NCBI GenBank assembly: GCA_018267515.1
Contig: JAFDYJ010000002.1
Location: 62,001 to 126,000 of the forward strand
Length of the DNA stretch: 64,000 nucleotides
Source of the DNA: Bacteroidota bacterium
GTDB lineage: Bacteria; Bacteroidota; Bacteroidia; Chitinophagales; Chitinophagaceae
Direction: 5' to 3'
This document shows positions 33,092-42,961 of this stretch, piece after piece (positions within the stretch are counted from its first letter, which is position 1; every line of letters starts with the position of its first letter). The position numbers and the translations under genes were made by a program. Below the pieces are notes generated by a model, which was not told where the DNA came from, searched no databases, and saw only the letters and a list, made by a program, of their open reading frames with translations.

Positions 33092-35575
33092 TCAAAAACT
33101 GATTCTGAAACTTCCAAAAATGCCAAACCGTTCGCTGTTTATTGATGGCAATGGCCTTGGTAGAAGCCTCCAAACAAAATCTAAGCGGAAAACACGGAGA
33201 ATATTATCTACACCGGTGCCTATTTCCAGGTAGGTTTTGCCGTTCAGTGATTGAAATGTACTTCCTTGTTTGAAATTTAAATTCCTGTTTGCATCGCTCA
33301 GGCTCCCCCATAATGTTTTTGCCGTAAAAAATTGGCGGATTTTCATTTTACGGGTAAAGTTGATAAAACGGAATATTCCATTCCCGATGTTATAGTCAAG
33401 ATTCAGGCCTGCATATTTATCATGGATATACTCATAGCGGTTCATTGTATTAAAAGCGTATGTGTTATAATAGTATAATTCATTTCCCGGGGCAATGTCC
33501 AGTAAGACATAGGGCAGGGTGCCGAATGTACGGCCGGCATAAATATTAAATGAAAAGCTGCCATACGGAGGAATCTTTATATAATCAGAAATACTTCCTG
33601 ATATCTTGAAATAATTATACCCGCTTTTTGCTACACCGGCAAAACCTTTACTTAAATAGAGCTCACCAATCGGGTAAGGACTGCCCAGGCTGGTACGGAA
33701 GAATTCATTTTCAAGAAATTTTTCGAGATAGGCAAAGCGGATTTTCAGAGAGGTTTCAAAAGTGGATAGAGCTTCCCGCCCATTGTTAAGTGCAAAAGAA
33801 TCTTTGGGTGGAATATTTTGAAGTGGATTAAATTTTTTGTGTGTGACAGCCAATAAAGTAGACAACCCTGATCGTTGTTCATTGAAAAATTCAAATCGCT
33901 TTTCAACAACATTCATATATTTTATCGGAACATGGGGCTTCCGGATTGCTAAGGCAAAAATATTATCGGATGTTACTTCACCATAATAGTTTTGGCCAAA
34001 GTCGAGATCATTTGTATAAGACCCGTATAAATATAAACGGGGATGTTTCTTGGGCAGATAAAATAATTCTGCTTTTCCTTTTAGTTTCCGGTCGCCAAAG
34101 CCATAGGCAAGATATCCATGCCACCATATATGTTTATCGAAATGGTGATTAGTGCCAATATCAAAACGCATCCGGTAACCTTCCCAGCCGTTATAGGTAA
34201 AAAAATTATACCAGGGGCCGAATTGATAATTTCCAACGTCGAGGTAGCCGGTTCCAATAAAACTGATGGTTTTGGTAAAACGTTTGAAAACAGGTGCGTT
34301 GGTCAGTGTGTCAATCATTTTGATGATAGCTTTTTCTGAATTACTGAGTTCTTCATGCCGGGATGAACTCCAGAAATCTTTGCTTTTTTCACCGGCACCC
34401 GGTAAAGTGACCACCTCTTCTTTAATTTTATTATGGGAAAGCTCTTTTATTACAGAGCTGTCATTGAGTATAATGTTTTTGTATGTTGTCGTTTTCCTGC
34501 CGATAAATCCCGGTTTCCCTTTTCCCAATGGAGAAATATCCGCCACAAACTTGTCTTTGGATAAAAACCATGTAGAGTCATTAATCAGAGAATATTCCTG
34601 GATGAGGCTCAGTTTATCCAGAAAATTTACATTGGCTTCTTTTCCTAATCGTAGATTCATTTTTTGAATGGCAAATGTGCTGTCATTTACCCAACAGTCT
34701 CCTTCGAATGTATTTTCTCCCTTTCTCCGGGGAGTGAATACCAGGTGGTAAAATTTGTGATGGTTGAAAAACTGGGTATCAGTTACCCGGTAATTGTAAT
34801 AGTAATCACCATTGTTACTGATGGGGCTGATAAACTGTTTATCAAATACGGGAATGAAATTTTTATAGACATCAATATTTTGTTCCATGCCTCCCAGCAA
34901 TTTCACAATACTTTCGTTTTTTACACCATTCGTATTGGCAGCTTTTATTACTTCTCTGAATTTCTCAGGTTTCTTCTGGTAGTAATAATCAGACAGAACT
35001 TCTGTTAAATAAGTGGGGAGGTATTGCAAACCTTCAGAGGTATCCACATTACTCCGGATCAGGTTACCGACAGGTCGTAAAGGTTTAAATTTTGAGAGCT
35101 TATCAAAATTCAGGTTTTTTATGTCCAGCTCCAGTTTATTATAAAGTTCGTAAGAGAAATTCTGATACCGGTAGCGATCATTCCGGTCTTTATGTTTTAT
35201 TATTTTTCGCCAAAGTAATAAGCCTTTGTTCACTTTAATGCGAATGACAACATCTTCATTGAAAGTTCCTCTTTCCATCAGGATATTGGCCAACAGGGAA
35301 TCTTTAAATTTATGAATCACATATAAAAGAGGCTGGTAGCCTACACAGGTAACCAGGAGCGTATCTGAAGGAAGTTTATCAAAATGAAAAGTAAAGCTGC
35401 CGGCAGAATCTGATAGTTTTCCAATTTTTGTATTCTTAAAAAGTATTGATGCAAATGGAACCGGCTCCTCACTGTGTGAATCTTTTATAACACCTGAAAT
35501 GATCTTTGCCTGGCCGGAAACAGAGCAATTGATAATGATACAGAATACCGAGAATAATATTATAAGTCGTTTCAT
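33092..35575 (-). CDS. DUF5686 outer-membrane protein with carboxypeptidase-like regulatory domain
   Basis: The 827-aa protein starts with a signal peptide (MKRLIILFSVFCIIINCSVSGQ). Residues about 25-110 are a CarboxypepD_reg-like beta domain (ISGVIKDSHSEEPVPFASIL, VTCVGYQPLL), as found before many TonB-dependent receptors. The middle is helical with YQNFSYELYNKLELDI. From about residue 400 a beta-barrel begins, with alternating aromatic strands ending in the outer-membrane-type terminus FGIFGSFRISF. No plug domain is visible, so it is not a TonB receptor. DUF5686 function is unknown. A TAAATTTG box lies 16 nt before the ATG. Confidence 0.87.
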   Translation of the reverse strand: MKRLIILFSVFCIIINCSVSGQAKIISGVIKDSHSEEPVPFASILFKNTKIGKLSDSAGSFTFHFDKLPSDTLLVTCVGYQPLLYVIHKFKDSLLANILMERGTFNEDVVIRIKVNKGLLLWRKIIKHKDRNDRYRYQNFSYELYNKLELDIKNLNFDKLSKFKPLRPVGNLIRSNVDTSEGLQYLPTYLTEVLSDYYYQKKPEKFREVIKAANTNGVKNESIVKLLGGMEQNIDVYKNFIPVFDKQFISPISNNGDYYYNYRVTDTQFFNHHKFYHLVFTPRRKGENTFEGDCWVNDSTFAIQKMNLRLGKEANVNFLDKLSLIQEYSLINDSTWFLSKDKFVADISPLGKGKPGFIGRKTTTYKNIILNDSSVIKELSHNKIKEEVVTLPGAGEKSKDFWSSSRHEELSNSEKAIIKMIDTLTNAPVFKRFTKTISFIGTGYLDVGNYQFGPWYNFFTYNGWEGYRMRFDIGTNHHFDKHIWWHGYLAYGFGDRKLKGKAELFYLPKKHPRLYLYGSYTNDLDFGQNYYGEVTSDNIFALAIRKPHVPIKYMNVVEKRFEFFNEQRSGLSTLLAVTHKKFNPLQNIPPKDSFALNNGREALSTFETSLKIRFAYLEKFLENEFFRTSLGSPYPIGELYLSKGFAGVAKSGYNYFKISGSISDYIKIPPYGSFSFNIYAGRTFGTLPYVLLDIAPGNELYYYNTYAFNTMNRYEYIHDKYAGLNLDYNIGNGIFRFINFTRKMKIRQFFTAKTLWGSLSDANRNLNFKQGSTFQSLNGKTYLEIGTGVDNILRVFRLDFVWRLLPRPLPSINSERFGIFGSFRISF

Positions 35576-35591
35576 TGGGTTTGTCAGGATG

Positions 35592-35599
35592 CAAATTTA
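35592..35599 (-). promoter_or_regulatory. Bacteroidota -7 box (TAAATTTG) before the DUF5686 gene
   Basis: This is an exact TAnnTTTG match on the minus strand, followed by CA, with 16 nt to the ATG at 35575. Confidence 0.5.
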
Positions 35600-35715
35600 G
35601 GAACTGAGCTGCATTCATCACAACTGATGAGAAATTCAATGATAAGCTCGCAACTCAGGAAAGATGAACTGATACCAGGTTGGGATCTACCTTAACCTTG
35701 TGATGCTCAGATAAA

Positions 35716-38700
35716 TTAGAAATCCAGTCCCATTGAAAAATACCAGGCAGGTTTTCCTCTGAAAAATCCTTTCATTTCCCAGGCAGCATCTATACGCAGG
35801 AAATATCCCAGTAAAACACTCCGGGCACCAAATCCATAACCTCCTGCAAAAGGACCAACGCCTCCTGCTTTTACACTTACTGTCAGCGGTGGTGCACCAT
35901 ACAACACTCCCGGTCTTTTCAATTTGTCATAAGCACCATTCCATGCTGTACCCAAATCAGCAAACTGAACGATCTGAAAATTCCGTAAGAAAGCATTGTT
36001 GATTGGTCTGTTTAGAAAAGTTGAGAACACAGGGACCCTGATTTCACTGTTTACAACAATGGCATTATTACCATTTGCAACATTCTGATTGAAGCCACGC
36101 AGGTTTACAGCAAGTGATTGATAAGCGTATTCATTATCCGGATCCGGAGTATTGGCTTTATTGAATTTCGGGAAGAGCCAGTTATCAACGCCACCCAGGT
36201 AATAAATGAATTTTTGAGGGCCCCATGAAAAATCACCGGCTGCCCGAACTGCCCAAATAATATTGCGGTAAATCGGTAAATAATGCCTTCCGTCAAATCC
36301 GAAATTTAAAGTGTAAGGGTTGTCGGCTGTTTGTCCACTCACTTTACTTATCCTGGAGTACCAGTCCATATAAATTTTCCAACGAAGACCAAACCAGATG
36401 TTTTGAGCAGGACTGATAGCATCATCATAAACGTACTCGGCATGAAGCATGGCATAATTCAATTTCCGGTTCTCGTTGATCAGGCCCAGTATTCCATCTG
36501 AAAGCGCAACATATTTATCCCTGCGAAATGCTACATTGAAACGGATACTCCGGATTTTATTAAAGGGATAGGCAATTGTAAACTGGTAAAGGTTTGTATA
36601 TTGTTTTGCATTGAACTGTAGTGAATCATCATACAGCGGAGGATTCTTTACCGCATTCCTGTAATAAGTGAAGCCCAAATCAACTCTTTTTTTGAGGTAT
36701 TGAGTGGTTAAAACATATTCATTGTTATCCAGGTTAGGACTGAGGCGTACACCACCGGCAAATTTCCAGTCTTCAAAAAGATCAGATGTGCCTACCCTCA
36801 GTATTCCATTAAAATCATTTCCGTTACTTAAATAAATAGGGCCATTTCCTCCCTGGTAAGGCTGGAACCGGTTTACAAGAACATTGTTATTAAAACCACT
36901 TACGAGGTAATCATTAAAAAATTTAGGAGGGCGGTATTCAAATACTTTTGCTTTTTTCAACACGGTAACTTTAGCCATTTCTGTAGCACCGACTATCAAT
37001 CCGGTTTTAGAAGCAGAAGTATCTTTTTTCTCATCTTCAAATTCACTTTCAAAAAAGTCATTTTGTTTTTTTATGCTGTCAGCTTTTAAGGAAGGCTGTA
37101 ATGAGCTGGTTTTTCCTGAAATTCTTTTTTGCTCATCAATTACTCTCTTCATATACTCGGTAGGACCTGCAGTTACATTGCGCCGGCGTAATGTATTTTC
37201 ATCCACCTTTAACCGGTATAATAATTTTACATCTCCTAATTTCACTACTTCGCTTACCTGGCTGTTATCACCTGCAGTCCTGGTCTCCAGCATACTGCTC
37301 TGGTAATTGGTTAATGGAAAGATATAGGCAGAATCGTTGGTAATAGAAACGAATCCCACAGAATCAATATCCGTCTTATTCCAGTCTTTCAATAAGCTGT
37401 CCACTTCCTTGAGGTCCGGATTCCGTAAAACTTCATCTCCGATAAAGACAAGGGTGTCCAGTCCTGCTCTTTCAGTTTTGAAAAAACCTGCATACCGGTT
37501 GTTGATCCCATTTTCGTCACTTACAAATGTAAAATGTGAAGTATTGTATTGAGAAGGGAACCGGGCATTTCCCAATTTCAGGTTAGTGAGTTGAGATATT
37601 TGTTTGAAATCGGATTTATTCCAATTGTCAACCAGGAAAATATTAAAGCGCTTTCCCGGCAAAGAATCATCGCTGTTAGCTGCTGTGGCAGAAGGTCGGT
37701 TGCTGGAAAAAATGATTCCGGTTTTATTAGGAAATGCAACAAAGGAAGCATCGAGATCATCGTAAACGTCATTAGTGACCTGTTCTATAGTTTGTTTATC
37801 TATTTTATAAACAAAAATATCCGACTGGCCACTTTTCACAGCGCTGAATAAAAGGGTATTGGCATCCAGCATATATTTCATGTCCTCTACCTGGTCAAAC
37901 ATTTTCAGTTCCTGCTTCACCGTCTTGATCCGGTTTAAAACATCATAGACAAATAATTTTGTTTTTCCTTCGTAATTGTAAACAACTGCCAACCTTGTTC
38001 CTTTTCCATCCCATGCCAGTATGGGATAATTCGGATTTACTTCATCCTGGCGGGAACGGCCGCCGTATTTCAATAATACCTTACGGTTTACGAAATTCTC
38101 CATCAGCACTATTGAATATTTTCCCTGCTTGAATTCTACATCAGCATATGTAAAACTTTTGGGATTCGGGTTGGCATTAAAACGGATATAATCTTTTTTA
38201 CCGATTTCTTCTGTTACGGACAGTTGACCTTTAGGAACATTGCGTCTGCCACGAATATCTTTAAAATATTGTTGCGGCACTTCCAGCATGAAATCTTCCA
38301 ACAGCTTTTTAAATTTCTTTTTTGCTACTTTTTCGGATGCATTGTTCAGATTACGGTAAATACGAGCCAGGTACAATAGGTAAGTGGTCTTGCTTTTTCC
38401 GTATTTATTGGCGATATAGTACCAGAAAGCATGGCCTGCGAGATCGGGCTTTTCATAAGCAAACTGGTAAAAATTTGAATAGAGCCCACCCAACATTACT
38501 GCCCGCAGATCATCATCCAGTTTTGTACTCCAGTTTTCAGCTGCATAGGCAATGTATCCATCTGTCAGCCATTTAGGAAGATCCAAAAGCGCCTGGTTAG
38601 CGGCAAATTCTCCAAGATCATCTCCGAATAAAACGTTTTCAACCAGGATTTTTGAAATACCCTGTCTTATCTGTAGCCGTAGGTTATCGTGATTACCATC

Positions 38701-39078
38701 GAAATAAACAATCATTTTATTATTCACCAGCTTGGTGACGCCGCCTGTGTTTTGCCAATCAATGCCTAATCCTATATTGGATTGCTGCATTTCATCGAAA
38801 TTGTTGTAGATAACAATATTGGCACGGCGCTGCAGACCGTATTCAATGAATTCTTCAAGCCCGGGTAATTCCTGCTCTGCAACCTGGGCTACATATTTGC
38901 CCAATGCCAAACCATTTTGACTAAAATAAGAGTTAAAATTATCTGTCTGGTAGTACTTCCATTTGAGTTTCTGGTACTGGACCCGGTTTTTCCCAAATTC
39001 CACAGTGTTTACCTGCGCTGAAGTTTTCAAAACTATGAAAACAGAAAGGCAGGTTATCAGGCATAATACTTTCTTCAT
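35716..39078 (-). CDS. Outer-membrane protein: peptidase-MA-like, TolB-type propeller and Omp85-like barrel
   Basis: This 1120-aa exported protein has the signal MKKVLCLITCLSVFIVLKTSAQ. Residues about 35-280 resemble a peptidase-MA-like region (VIYNNFDEMQQSNIG, LPKWLTDGYIAYAAENW), though no HExxH zinc motif is seen. PD40/TolB-like propeller repeats follow (about 290-560; IIFSSNRPSATAANSD and FTFVSDENGIN). A linker then leads to a C-terminal beta barrel from about 720, with Omp85/BamA-like strands (VNSEIRVPVFSTF and GYGFGARSVLLGYFLRIDAAW) and terminal Phe. The architecture is known in Bacteroidota but its function is not. It is on the same strand as the DUF5686 gene, 140 bp upstream. Confidence 0.88.
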   Translation of the reverse strand: MKKVLCLITCLSVFIVLKTSAQVNTVEFGKNRVQYQKLKWKYYQTDNFNSYFSQNGLALGKYVAQVAEQELPGLEEFIEYGLQRRANIVIYNNFDEMQQSNIGLGIDWQNTGGVTKLVNNKMIVYFDGNHDNLRLQIRQGISKILVENVLFGDDLGEFAANQALLDLPKWLTDGYIAYAAENWSTKLDDDLRAVMLGGLYSNFYQFAYEKPDLAGHAFWYYIANKYGKSKTTYLLYLARIYRNLNNASEKVAKKKFKKLLEDFMLEVPQQYFKDIRGRRNVPKGQLSVTEEIGKKDYIRFNANPNPKSFTYADVEFKQGKYSIVLMENFVNRKVLLKYGGRSRQDEVNPNYPILAWDGKGTRLAVVYNYEGKTKLFVYDVLNRIKTVKQELKMFDQVEDMKYMLDANTLLFSAVKSGQSDIFVYKIDKQTIEQVTNDVYDDLDASFVAFPNKTGIIFSSNRPSATAANSDDSLPGKRFNIFLVDNWNKSDFKQISQLTNLKLGNARFPSQYNTSHFTFVSDENGINNRYAGFFKTERAGLDTLVFIGDEVLRNPDLKEVDSLLKDWNKTDIDSVGFVSITNDSAYIFPLTNYQSSMLETRTAGDNSQVSEVVKLGDVKLLYRLKVDENTLRRRNVTAGPTEYMKRVIDEQKRISGKTSSLQPSLKADSIKKQNDFFESEFEDEKKDTSASKTGLIVGATEMAKVTVLKKAKVFEYRPPKFFNDYLVSGFNNNVLVNRFQPYQGGNGPIYLSNGNDFNGILRVGTSDLFEDWKFAGGVRLSPNLDNNEYVLTTQYLKKRVDLGFTYYRNAVKNPPLYDDSLQFNAKQYTNLYQFTIAYPFNKIRSIRFNVAFRRDKYVALSDGILGLINENRKLNYAMLHAEYVYDDAISPAQNIWFGLRWKIYMDWYSRISKVSGQTADNPYTLNFGFDGRHYLPIYRNIIWAVRAAGDFSWGPQKFIYYLGGVDNWLFPKFNKANTPDPDNEYAYQSLAVNLRGFNQNVANGNNAIVVNSEIRVPVFSTFLNRPINNAFLRNFQIVQFADLGTAWNGAYDKLKRPGVLYGAPPLTVSVKAGGVGPFAGGYGFGARSVLLGYFLRIDAAWEMKGFFRGKPAWYFSMGLDF

Positions 39079-39182
39079 AGAATCATTACTGTTTCTTGTC
39101 TTTTGCTACTTGTTGTCCTTTCATCGTTAATTTCGTATCCGGTAAACAAATTACCGAATAACTAAAGTACGAAAAACCGTTC

Positions 39183-39827
39183 ATGTTAAACGTCAAGACC
39201 TTTACATTTAACCCTTTCGGGGAGAATACTTATGTTTTGTATAACGATAAAAGCCGCTGTTGCATTATTGATCCCGGCTGTTATTTCCCGGAAGAAAGGG
39301 ATGGACTAAAAATCTTCATCGAAAAGTCAGGCCTGGAGCCGGTCTTGCTGCTTAACACACATTGCCATATAGACCATGTATTTGGCAATAAGTTTATACA
39401 TGAAACCTGGGGATTGGTGCCCCATATTCACGAATTAGAGAAAAATGTATTAGAATATGCCCCTGCATTTGGAGCAGAGTGGGGTCTTTCATTTGAAAAT
39501 TATGAAGGGCAGTTGATTTTTTTGAATATAAAAGAAAAAATAAAATTTGGTGATGATGAATTGGAAATCCGGTTTGTTCCGGGGCATTCACCGGGCAGCG
39601 TTTGTTTTTATTATGAAGCAGGAAGGTTTGTGATTGGTGGTGATGTTTTGTTTAACGGCAGCATTGGCAGAACCGACCTCCCGGGCGGTGACTTTGATAC
39701 GTTAATTCATAGCATTCAAACACAGCTCTTCACTTTACCTGATGATACCAAAGTTTATTCCGGGCATGGACCGATGACCACAATCGGGTTTGAGAAAATG
39801 AATAATCCGTTTGTGAAGTTGTATTGA
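39183..39827 (+). CDS. MBL-fold metallo-hydrolase (glyoxalase II-like)
   Basis: The 214-aa metallo-beta-lactamase-fold enzyme has the metal motif THCHIDH (His60, His62, Asp64, His65), further ligands in PGHSPGSVCFYYEAG and GGDVLFNGSIGRTDLPGG, and a last His in YSGHGPMTTIG. It most resembles the small glyoxalase-II-like thioesterases widely annotated in Bacteroidota, where the substrate is not defined. It lacks the C-terminal substrate domain of true GloB. It is divergent from the PD40 gene and convergent with the lysozyme gene. Confidence 0.92.
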   Translation: MLNVKTFTFNPFGENTYVLYNDKSRCCIIDPGCYFPEERDGLKIFIEKSGLEPVLLLNTHCHIDHVFGNKFIHETWGLVPHIHELEKNVLEYAPAFGAEWGLSFENYEGQLIFLNIKEKIKFGDDELEIRFVPGHSPGSVCFYYEAGRFVIGGDVLFNGSIGRTDLPGGDFDTLIHSIQTQLFTLPDDTKVYSGHGPMTTIGFEKMNNPFVKLY

Positions 39828-39884
39828 TTACTACCAAGGATGTTCACATTTAAAGACAAACTTCACATTGCCCATTAAATGATT

Positions 39885-39936
39885 TTGCTGTTTCGTTTCG
39901 GCAAAAAACTAAAAAAATACTGTTTTGAAACAGCAA
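39885..39936. terminator. Hairpin between convergent MBL and GH25 genes
   Basis: TTGCTGTTTC (39885-39894) and GAAACAGCAA (39927-39936) form a perfect 10-bp stem with a 32-nt loop, flanked by T-rich and A-rich runs. Position between two converging genes suggests a bidirectional terminator, although the loop is long. Confidence 0.45.
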
Positions 39937-40016
39937 TTTTAAAAATAACTTAAGATACAAATGAAGACAGTTTTGACTCTCTTTCAAAAACTTAAAATAT
40001 CACTTCGAAACACTGG

Positions 40017-42128
40017 TCACCTTGCAACAACAATCTTTTGAATAACCCTCTTCACCCCGATATTTACCTGGAGAAAATAAACTCCTGCAGCCAGCCGGCT
40101 TTGGTCAATATGTTTTATCTGAATGCCGGATAAACGGGAAACTCCTGATTGATAAACGATTTTACCGGTTATGGTTGTTAATGAGAATGAAACTTCTTTT
40201 GGCGTATTCAGTTTAAGTTTTACATCAAACGAACCGTTATTGGGATTTGGAAATACCCTGAGCTCTTCAAGACCATCAATATCAGGTACCGCAGTTACTA
40301 TACAATTGATCGTTAAAACATTTGAAGTATCACGTACCGGCACCGCACAACCTGCATTTGATGTAAGAATACATTGTACCTGTGTTCCATTGGAGCTATT
40401 CTGCAATTCAAATGTCGAACCGGTATTTCCCCCCGATCCTGCAGTGCCTGTGCCGGTGAATGTCCATAAATATGATGGTGAATTGCCGGCATTATTGGTA
40501 ACCGAGCTAAAACTTGCAACATTGTTAGTGCATGATGTTTGATTTATTGTAATGGATGGCGTTACAGTTGGATTTACGGTTGCGGTAATTGTATTTGAAG
40601 TTGCTGTTGCCGGGTTAGCGCAGGATGCATTGGAAGTCATTATGCAACTTACAGTTTGTCCATTGGTCAAAGTTGATGTAGTAAATGTCGGGCTGTTCGT
40701 TCCCACATTGTTACCATCAACTTTCCATTGATAAGCCGGAGCAGAGCCGCCATAAGTTGGATTAGCAGAAAAAGTAACAGGTTGTCCTGAGCAAAATGTT
40801 CCCGATGGATCAGAACTGATGCTGACTGTTGGAGTGACAGATGATGCGGCAGAGGCAGTGATAGTATTACTTTGACTTGTTGATACAGTTCCGGCACATC
40901 CATTAGTACTGCCGGAGTAATCAATAATAAGATAATAATCGCCGGCTGCAGAAACATTTATACTGGTAAGGTTATTTCCCTGCTGAAATATTGCTCCGTC
41001 TTTATACCATTTATAATTTACAGTTGCTCCCGATCCGGGTGATTGTGCAATTGTAGAAATTGTGATATTACCAGAGCATAATGCAACAGGACTTGATATA
41101 CTTCCATTAACTGTTATTTCCGGTGGCAGATGAAAATATTTTATATTGGAAACCGGGCTTTCACAAGAAGAGCAATCTTTAGCGCCATAGGCATTCATAT
41201 TCCAGGAATAAAGCATTCCTTTTACCAAATCAGTTGTTTCTATTGGATTTATACTGTCACAGGCAGAAGTATAAACAATGTTACCACTAACATAAGGATA
41301 CTTACTCACTTGTGCTTTGAATGTTACACCACCATTGGAAGTGAATGTTAATGAAGCATTTTTTGAATTGGTCAATGCAATCCCTGGGCAATTATCACCG
41401 CCATAGTTTGCTGTTGGTGCATTGGGAGTAGTGCATGAGGTAACTCCGATTAAACTATAAAAAGAATTTATGTCACCATTGTAAACGTCTAAGTCAACAG
41501 CAGAGCTGATGCCAGGCACCGAACCGGTCCATGAATATTGTTTAATAGCCCAGGTAGGCCAATTACCAAGATTTGGAGTTGATGTAGGGCTACCATCAGG
41601 ATCAGCGATCCAAAGTTTATAAGTATGTAATGAACTGCTTAAATTAGTTGCATAATACCCGCTGGTATAAATAATTGGAGTAACTCCTGTTCCATTTTGT
41701 ACGGCTGTCATCCATGTCTGTATCCAAATATTCAAAGCTGATAGACTAATTTTTGAAGCATAAGGATCTTCAATGTCTAAAACCGGTGGTAAATAGCCGG
41801 CGCCGGTATACGTTTTTGCAATAGACAAAAAGTGTGAAGCTTCATCAGCAGCAGCGTTATTATCAGGCCGGGCAAAGTGATAGGCTCCCATGATCATACC
41901 TGCGGCTTTGCCATTCACCATATTGTTTACAAACTGAGCATCGTTGAATGTAAAGCCTTCGGTTGATTTTGCATAAGCAAACGTCATTCCCGATGTTTTA
42001 ACCTGTTGCCAATCTATTGCACCTTGTGCTCCTCCGCTGACGTCAACGCCGAAAATAGATTGACTGTTTAATTTGCCTTCAATACAAAAAATGATCAATG
42101 ATATAATTATAATTCCTCTTTTAAGCAT
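40017..42128 (-). CDS. GH25 lysozyme with Ig/PKD-like repeats and T9SS sorting domain
   Basis: The 703-aa secreted enzyme should cleave peptidoglycan (N-acetylmuramidase). After a signal peptide (residues 1-23), the GH25 domain spans about 25-230. Its catalytic surface is visible as FGVDVSGG (Asp29), YAKSTEGF, GAYHFARP and VLDIED (Asp118, Glu120). Ig- or PKD-like repeats with paired Cys follow to about residue 605 (SISSDPSGTFCSGQPVTFSA and relatives). The C-terminal 80 residues (ELRVFPNPNNGSFDVKL, then GVYFLQVNIGVKRVIQKIVV) are a type A T9SS sorting domain, so the protein should leave the cell by T9SS. A role in attacking other bacteria or remodelling walls is an inference. Confidence 0.93.
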   Translation of the reverse strand: MLKRGIIIISLIIFCIEGKLNSQSIFGVDVSGGAQGAIDWQQVKTSGMTFAYAKSTEGFTFNDAQFVNNMVNGKAAGMIMGAYHFARPDNNAAADEASHFLSIAKTYTGAGYLPPVLDIEDPYASKISLSALNIWIQTWMTAVQNGTGVTPIIYTSGYYATNLSSSLHTYKLWIADPDGSPTSTPNLGNWPTWAIKQYSWTGSVPGISSAVDLDVYNGDINSFYSLIGVTSCTTPNAPTANYGGDNCPGIALTNSKNASLTFTSNGGVTFKAQVSKYPYVSGNIVYTSACDSINPIETTDLVKGMLYSWNMNAYGAKDCSSCESPVSNIKYFHLPPEITVNGSISSPVALCSGNITISTIAQSPGSGATVNYKWYKDGAIFQQGNNLTSINVSAAGDYYLIIDYSGSTNGCAGTVSTSQSNTITASAASSVTPTVSISSDPSGTFCSGQPVTFSANPTYGGSAPAYQWKVDGNNVGTNSPTFTTSTLTNGQTVSCIMTSNASCANPATATSNTITATVNPTVTPSITINQTSCTNNVASFSSVTNNAGNSPSYLWTFTGTGTAGSGGNTGSTFELQNSSNGTQVQCILTSNAGCAVPVRDTSNVLTINCIVTAVPDIDGLEELRVFPNPNNGSFDVKLKLNTPKEVSFSLTTITGKIVYQSGVSRLSGIQIKHIDQSRLAAGVYFLQVNIGVKRVIQKIVVAR

Positions 42129-42147
42129 TTGATTTTGGTTTTGTCAT

Positions 42148-42849
42148 TTAGTCTTTTATAAATCTGAAAGAAGATAATAGCCATTGAAAATTATTTTCTT
42201 CTTCAAACTCCTTAGTTACGGGAGTCTGAAACTGAATTTGAATTTCACCTTTTTTGTTTTTGTCCATAAAATCCACAATAATTATTCTTAATGGCGGGTT
42301 TATTTTATTGCCCTTCCCGTTCACTGTAAATTCTTTTGAAATTTCTATGGCCTCACTCCCGTCTACCAGGAATATCCTGTTTTTGTTTGAAGATGAGTTT
42401 TGAGGCAAATTATATTGCGATTTTGCATATTGAAATATTTTGGCAGCATTAGAATCCAGGCTGTATTCTAAAGAAAACCTTGTTTGATTTGTTGAGTCAG
42501 AGAAATAACAACCTCTTTTTATTATTGTTCCGGAAAGGTTTATTACTTCTGCGTCTTTCCCTTGCTTTAACCATGTGTCAGGATAATGAAAACGTATGCC
42601 GAGTTTGTCATTGGAATAAATTTTCCAGTTGGATGCTGCAGCATTTTTTTCTGAAGGAGTTAATATTTGATTGGATGTATCAATATTATTTTTTGAAATC
42701 GTATTTACTTTATCGGTCTGTACGGTATCCGGTACTTGAGTGTAAGTAGCTTTATTCTCGTCTGAAGCAGGTAATTTTTTCCAAATAAAAAATCCTGCTG
42801 TGGCAAGAAAAAGTATTATCAATAGGGTTATGAAATACTTTTTATTCAT
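42148..42849 (-). CDS. Membrane-anchored hypothetical protein, 233 aa
   Basis: One N-terminal helix (MNKKYFITLLIILFLATAGFFIW) anchors or exports the protein. A low-complexity Thr/Asn-rich linker (residues 30-70) and a globular domain follow. The domain opens with WKIYSNDKLGIRFHYPDTWL, the typical start of PsbP-like or similar small beta-sheet domains in bacterial surface proteins. No clear family was assigned. It lies 19 bp downstream on the map from the GH25 gene start, on the same strand, so it may be in one transcript ahead of it. Confidence 0.75.
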   Translation of the reverse strand: MNKKYFITLLIILFLATAGFFIWKKLPASDENKATYTQVPDTVQTDKVNTISKNNIDTSNQILTPSEKNAAASNWKIYSNDKLGIRFHYPDTWLKQGKDAEVINLSGTIIKRGCYFSDSTNQTRFSLEYSLDSNAAKIFQYAKSQYNLPQNSSSNKNRIFLVDGSEAIEISKEFTVNGKGNKINPPLRIIIVDFMDKNKKGEIQIQFQTPVTKEFEEENNFQWLLSSFRFIKD

Positions 42850-42961
42850 GTTCGGGTATTCAATTTAAGATAAAATTTTAAAGTATTACATAAAAGAAAT
42901 AATCAATCTGTGATAGTATGAATGAAATACGAGAAAATAAAAATACCGGTTGCGAAAACAA

